This document shows, piece after piece, positions 13,497-13,515 of a DNA stretch of 13,515 nucleotides. Each line of letters begins with the position of its first letter. The first letter of the stretch is position 1. Source of the stretch: JAFGQJ01 sp964588525 (GTDB taxonomy: Bacteria; Spirochaetota; Spirochaetia; SZUA-6; DRHE01); contig CAZPQC010000102.1 of assembly GCA_964588525.1 (NCBI GenBank), positions 1-13,515 of the forward strand, written 5' to 3'. The position numbers and the translations under genes were made by a program. The notes beneath the pieces are model-generated. The model saw only the letters and a list, made by a program, of their open reading frames with translations. It was not told the DNA's origin and ran no database searches.

Positions 13497-13515
13497 GGGT
13501 CGCCCGCCCCCCGGC

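Noticed and set aside
1..13515. Phage defence island, mobile element or CRISPR array
   Set aside because: No transposase, integrase, nuclease, direct repeat array or attachment-like repeat is seen; the caspase-like gene stands with an exported protein rather than with defence genes.

Overview
This GC-rich window is densely packed. It comes from a diderm (double-membrane) bacterium, most likely a spirochaete of the Spirochaeta/Treponema type. Three observations support this: the gene order murG - cvpA - holB-like - sensor kinase - sigma54 activator, which I recall from treponemes (around TP0519-TP0523 of T. pallidum; memory only, not checked); an exported protein resembling a spirochaetal family of unknown function; and several lipoproteins and a likely outer-membrane protein that need a second membrane. 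The lineage is an inference. There are 13 genes. No gene-free stretch exceeds about 70 bases, and I see no rRNA, tRNA, CRISPR array, insertion sequence or phage gene.

Region 1 (1-4729, minus strand) reads as one operon from murG (lipid II synthesis) through a CvpA-family membrane protein, a clamp-loader delta-prime-like protein and a soluble PAS histidine kinase to an NtrC-type sigma54-dependent response regulator, which is cut by the window edge. Genes two to five overlap by 8, 4 and 4 bases, so translation is probably coupled. The kinase and regulator form an evident two-component pair.

Region 2 (4783-5574, plus strand) is one exported protein of unknown function, divergent from murG. Its stop codon lies 16 bases from the convergent stop of the next gene.

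Region 3 (5591-8663, minus strand) runs from a small SH3-domain lipoprotein to a DUF445 membrane protein to a receiver-GGDEF diguanylate cyclase. It looks like an envelope-related unit whose last gene makes cyclic di-GMP.

Region 4 (8686-10235, plus strand) is a two-gene unit divergent from region 3: an exported, probably outer-membrane, beta-rich protein followed 2 bases later by a lipoprotein carrying a complete caspase-like (peptidase C14) His/Cys dyad and an EF-hand-type calcium loop. This is the most unusual part of the window.

Region 5 (10242-13445, minus strand) is a membrane-anchored HtrA-family serine protease with one PDZ domain, followed 3 bases later by uvrB. The window therefore mixes housekeeping genes (murG, uvrB, clamp loader) with envelope stress, signalling and proteolysis genes. 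No gene shows a frameshift.
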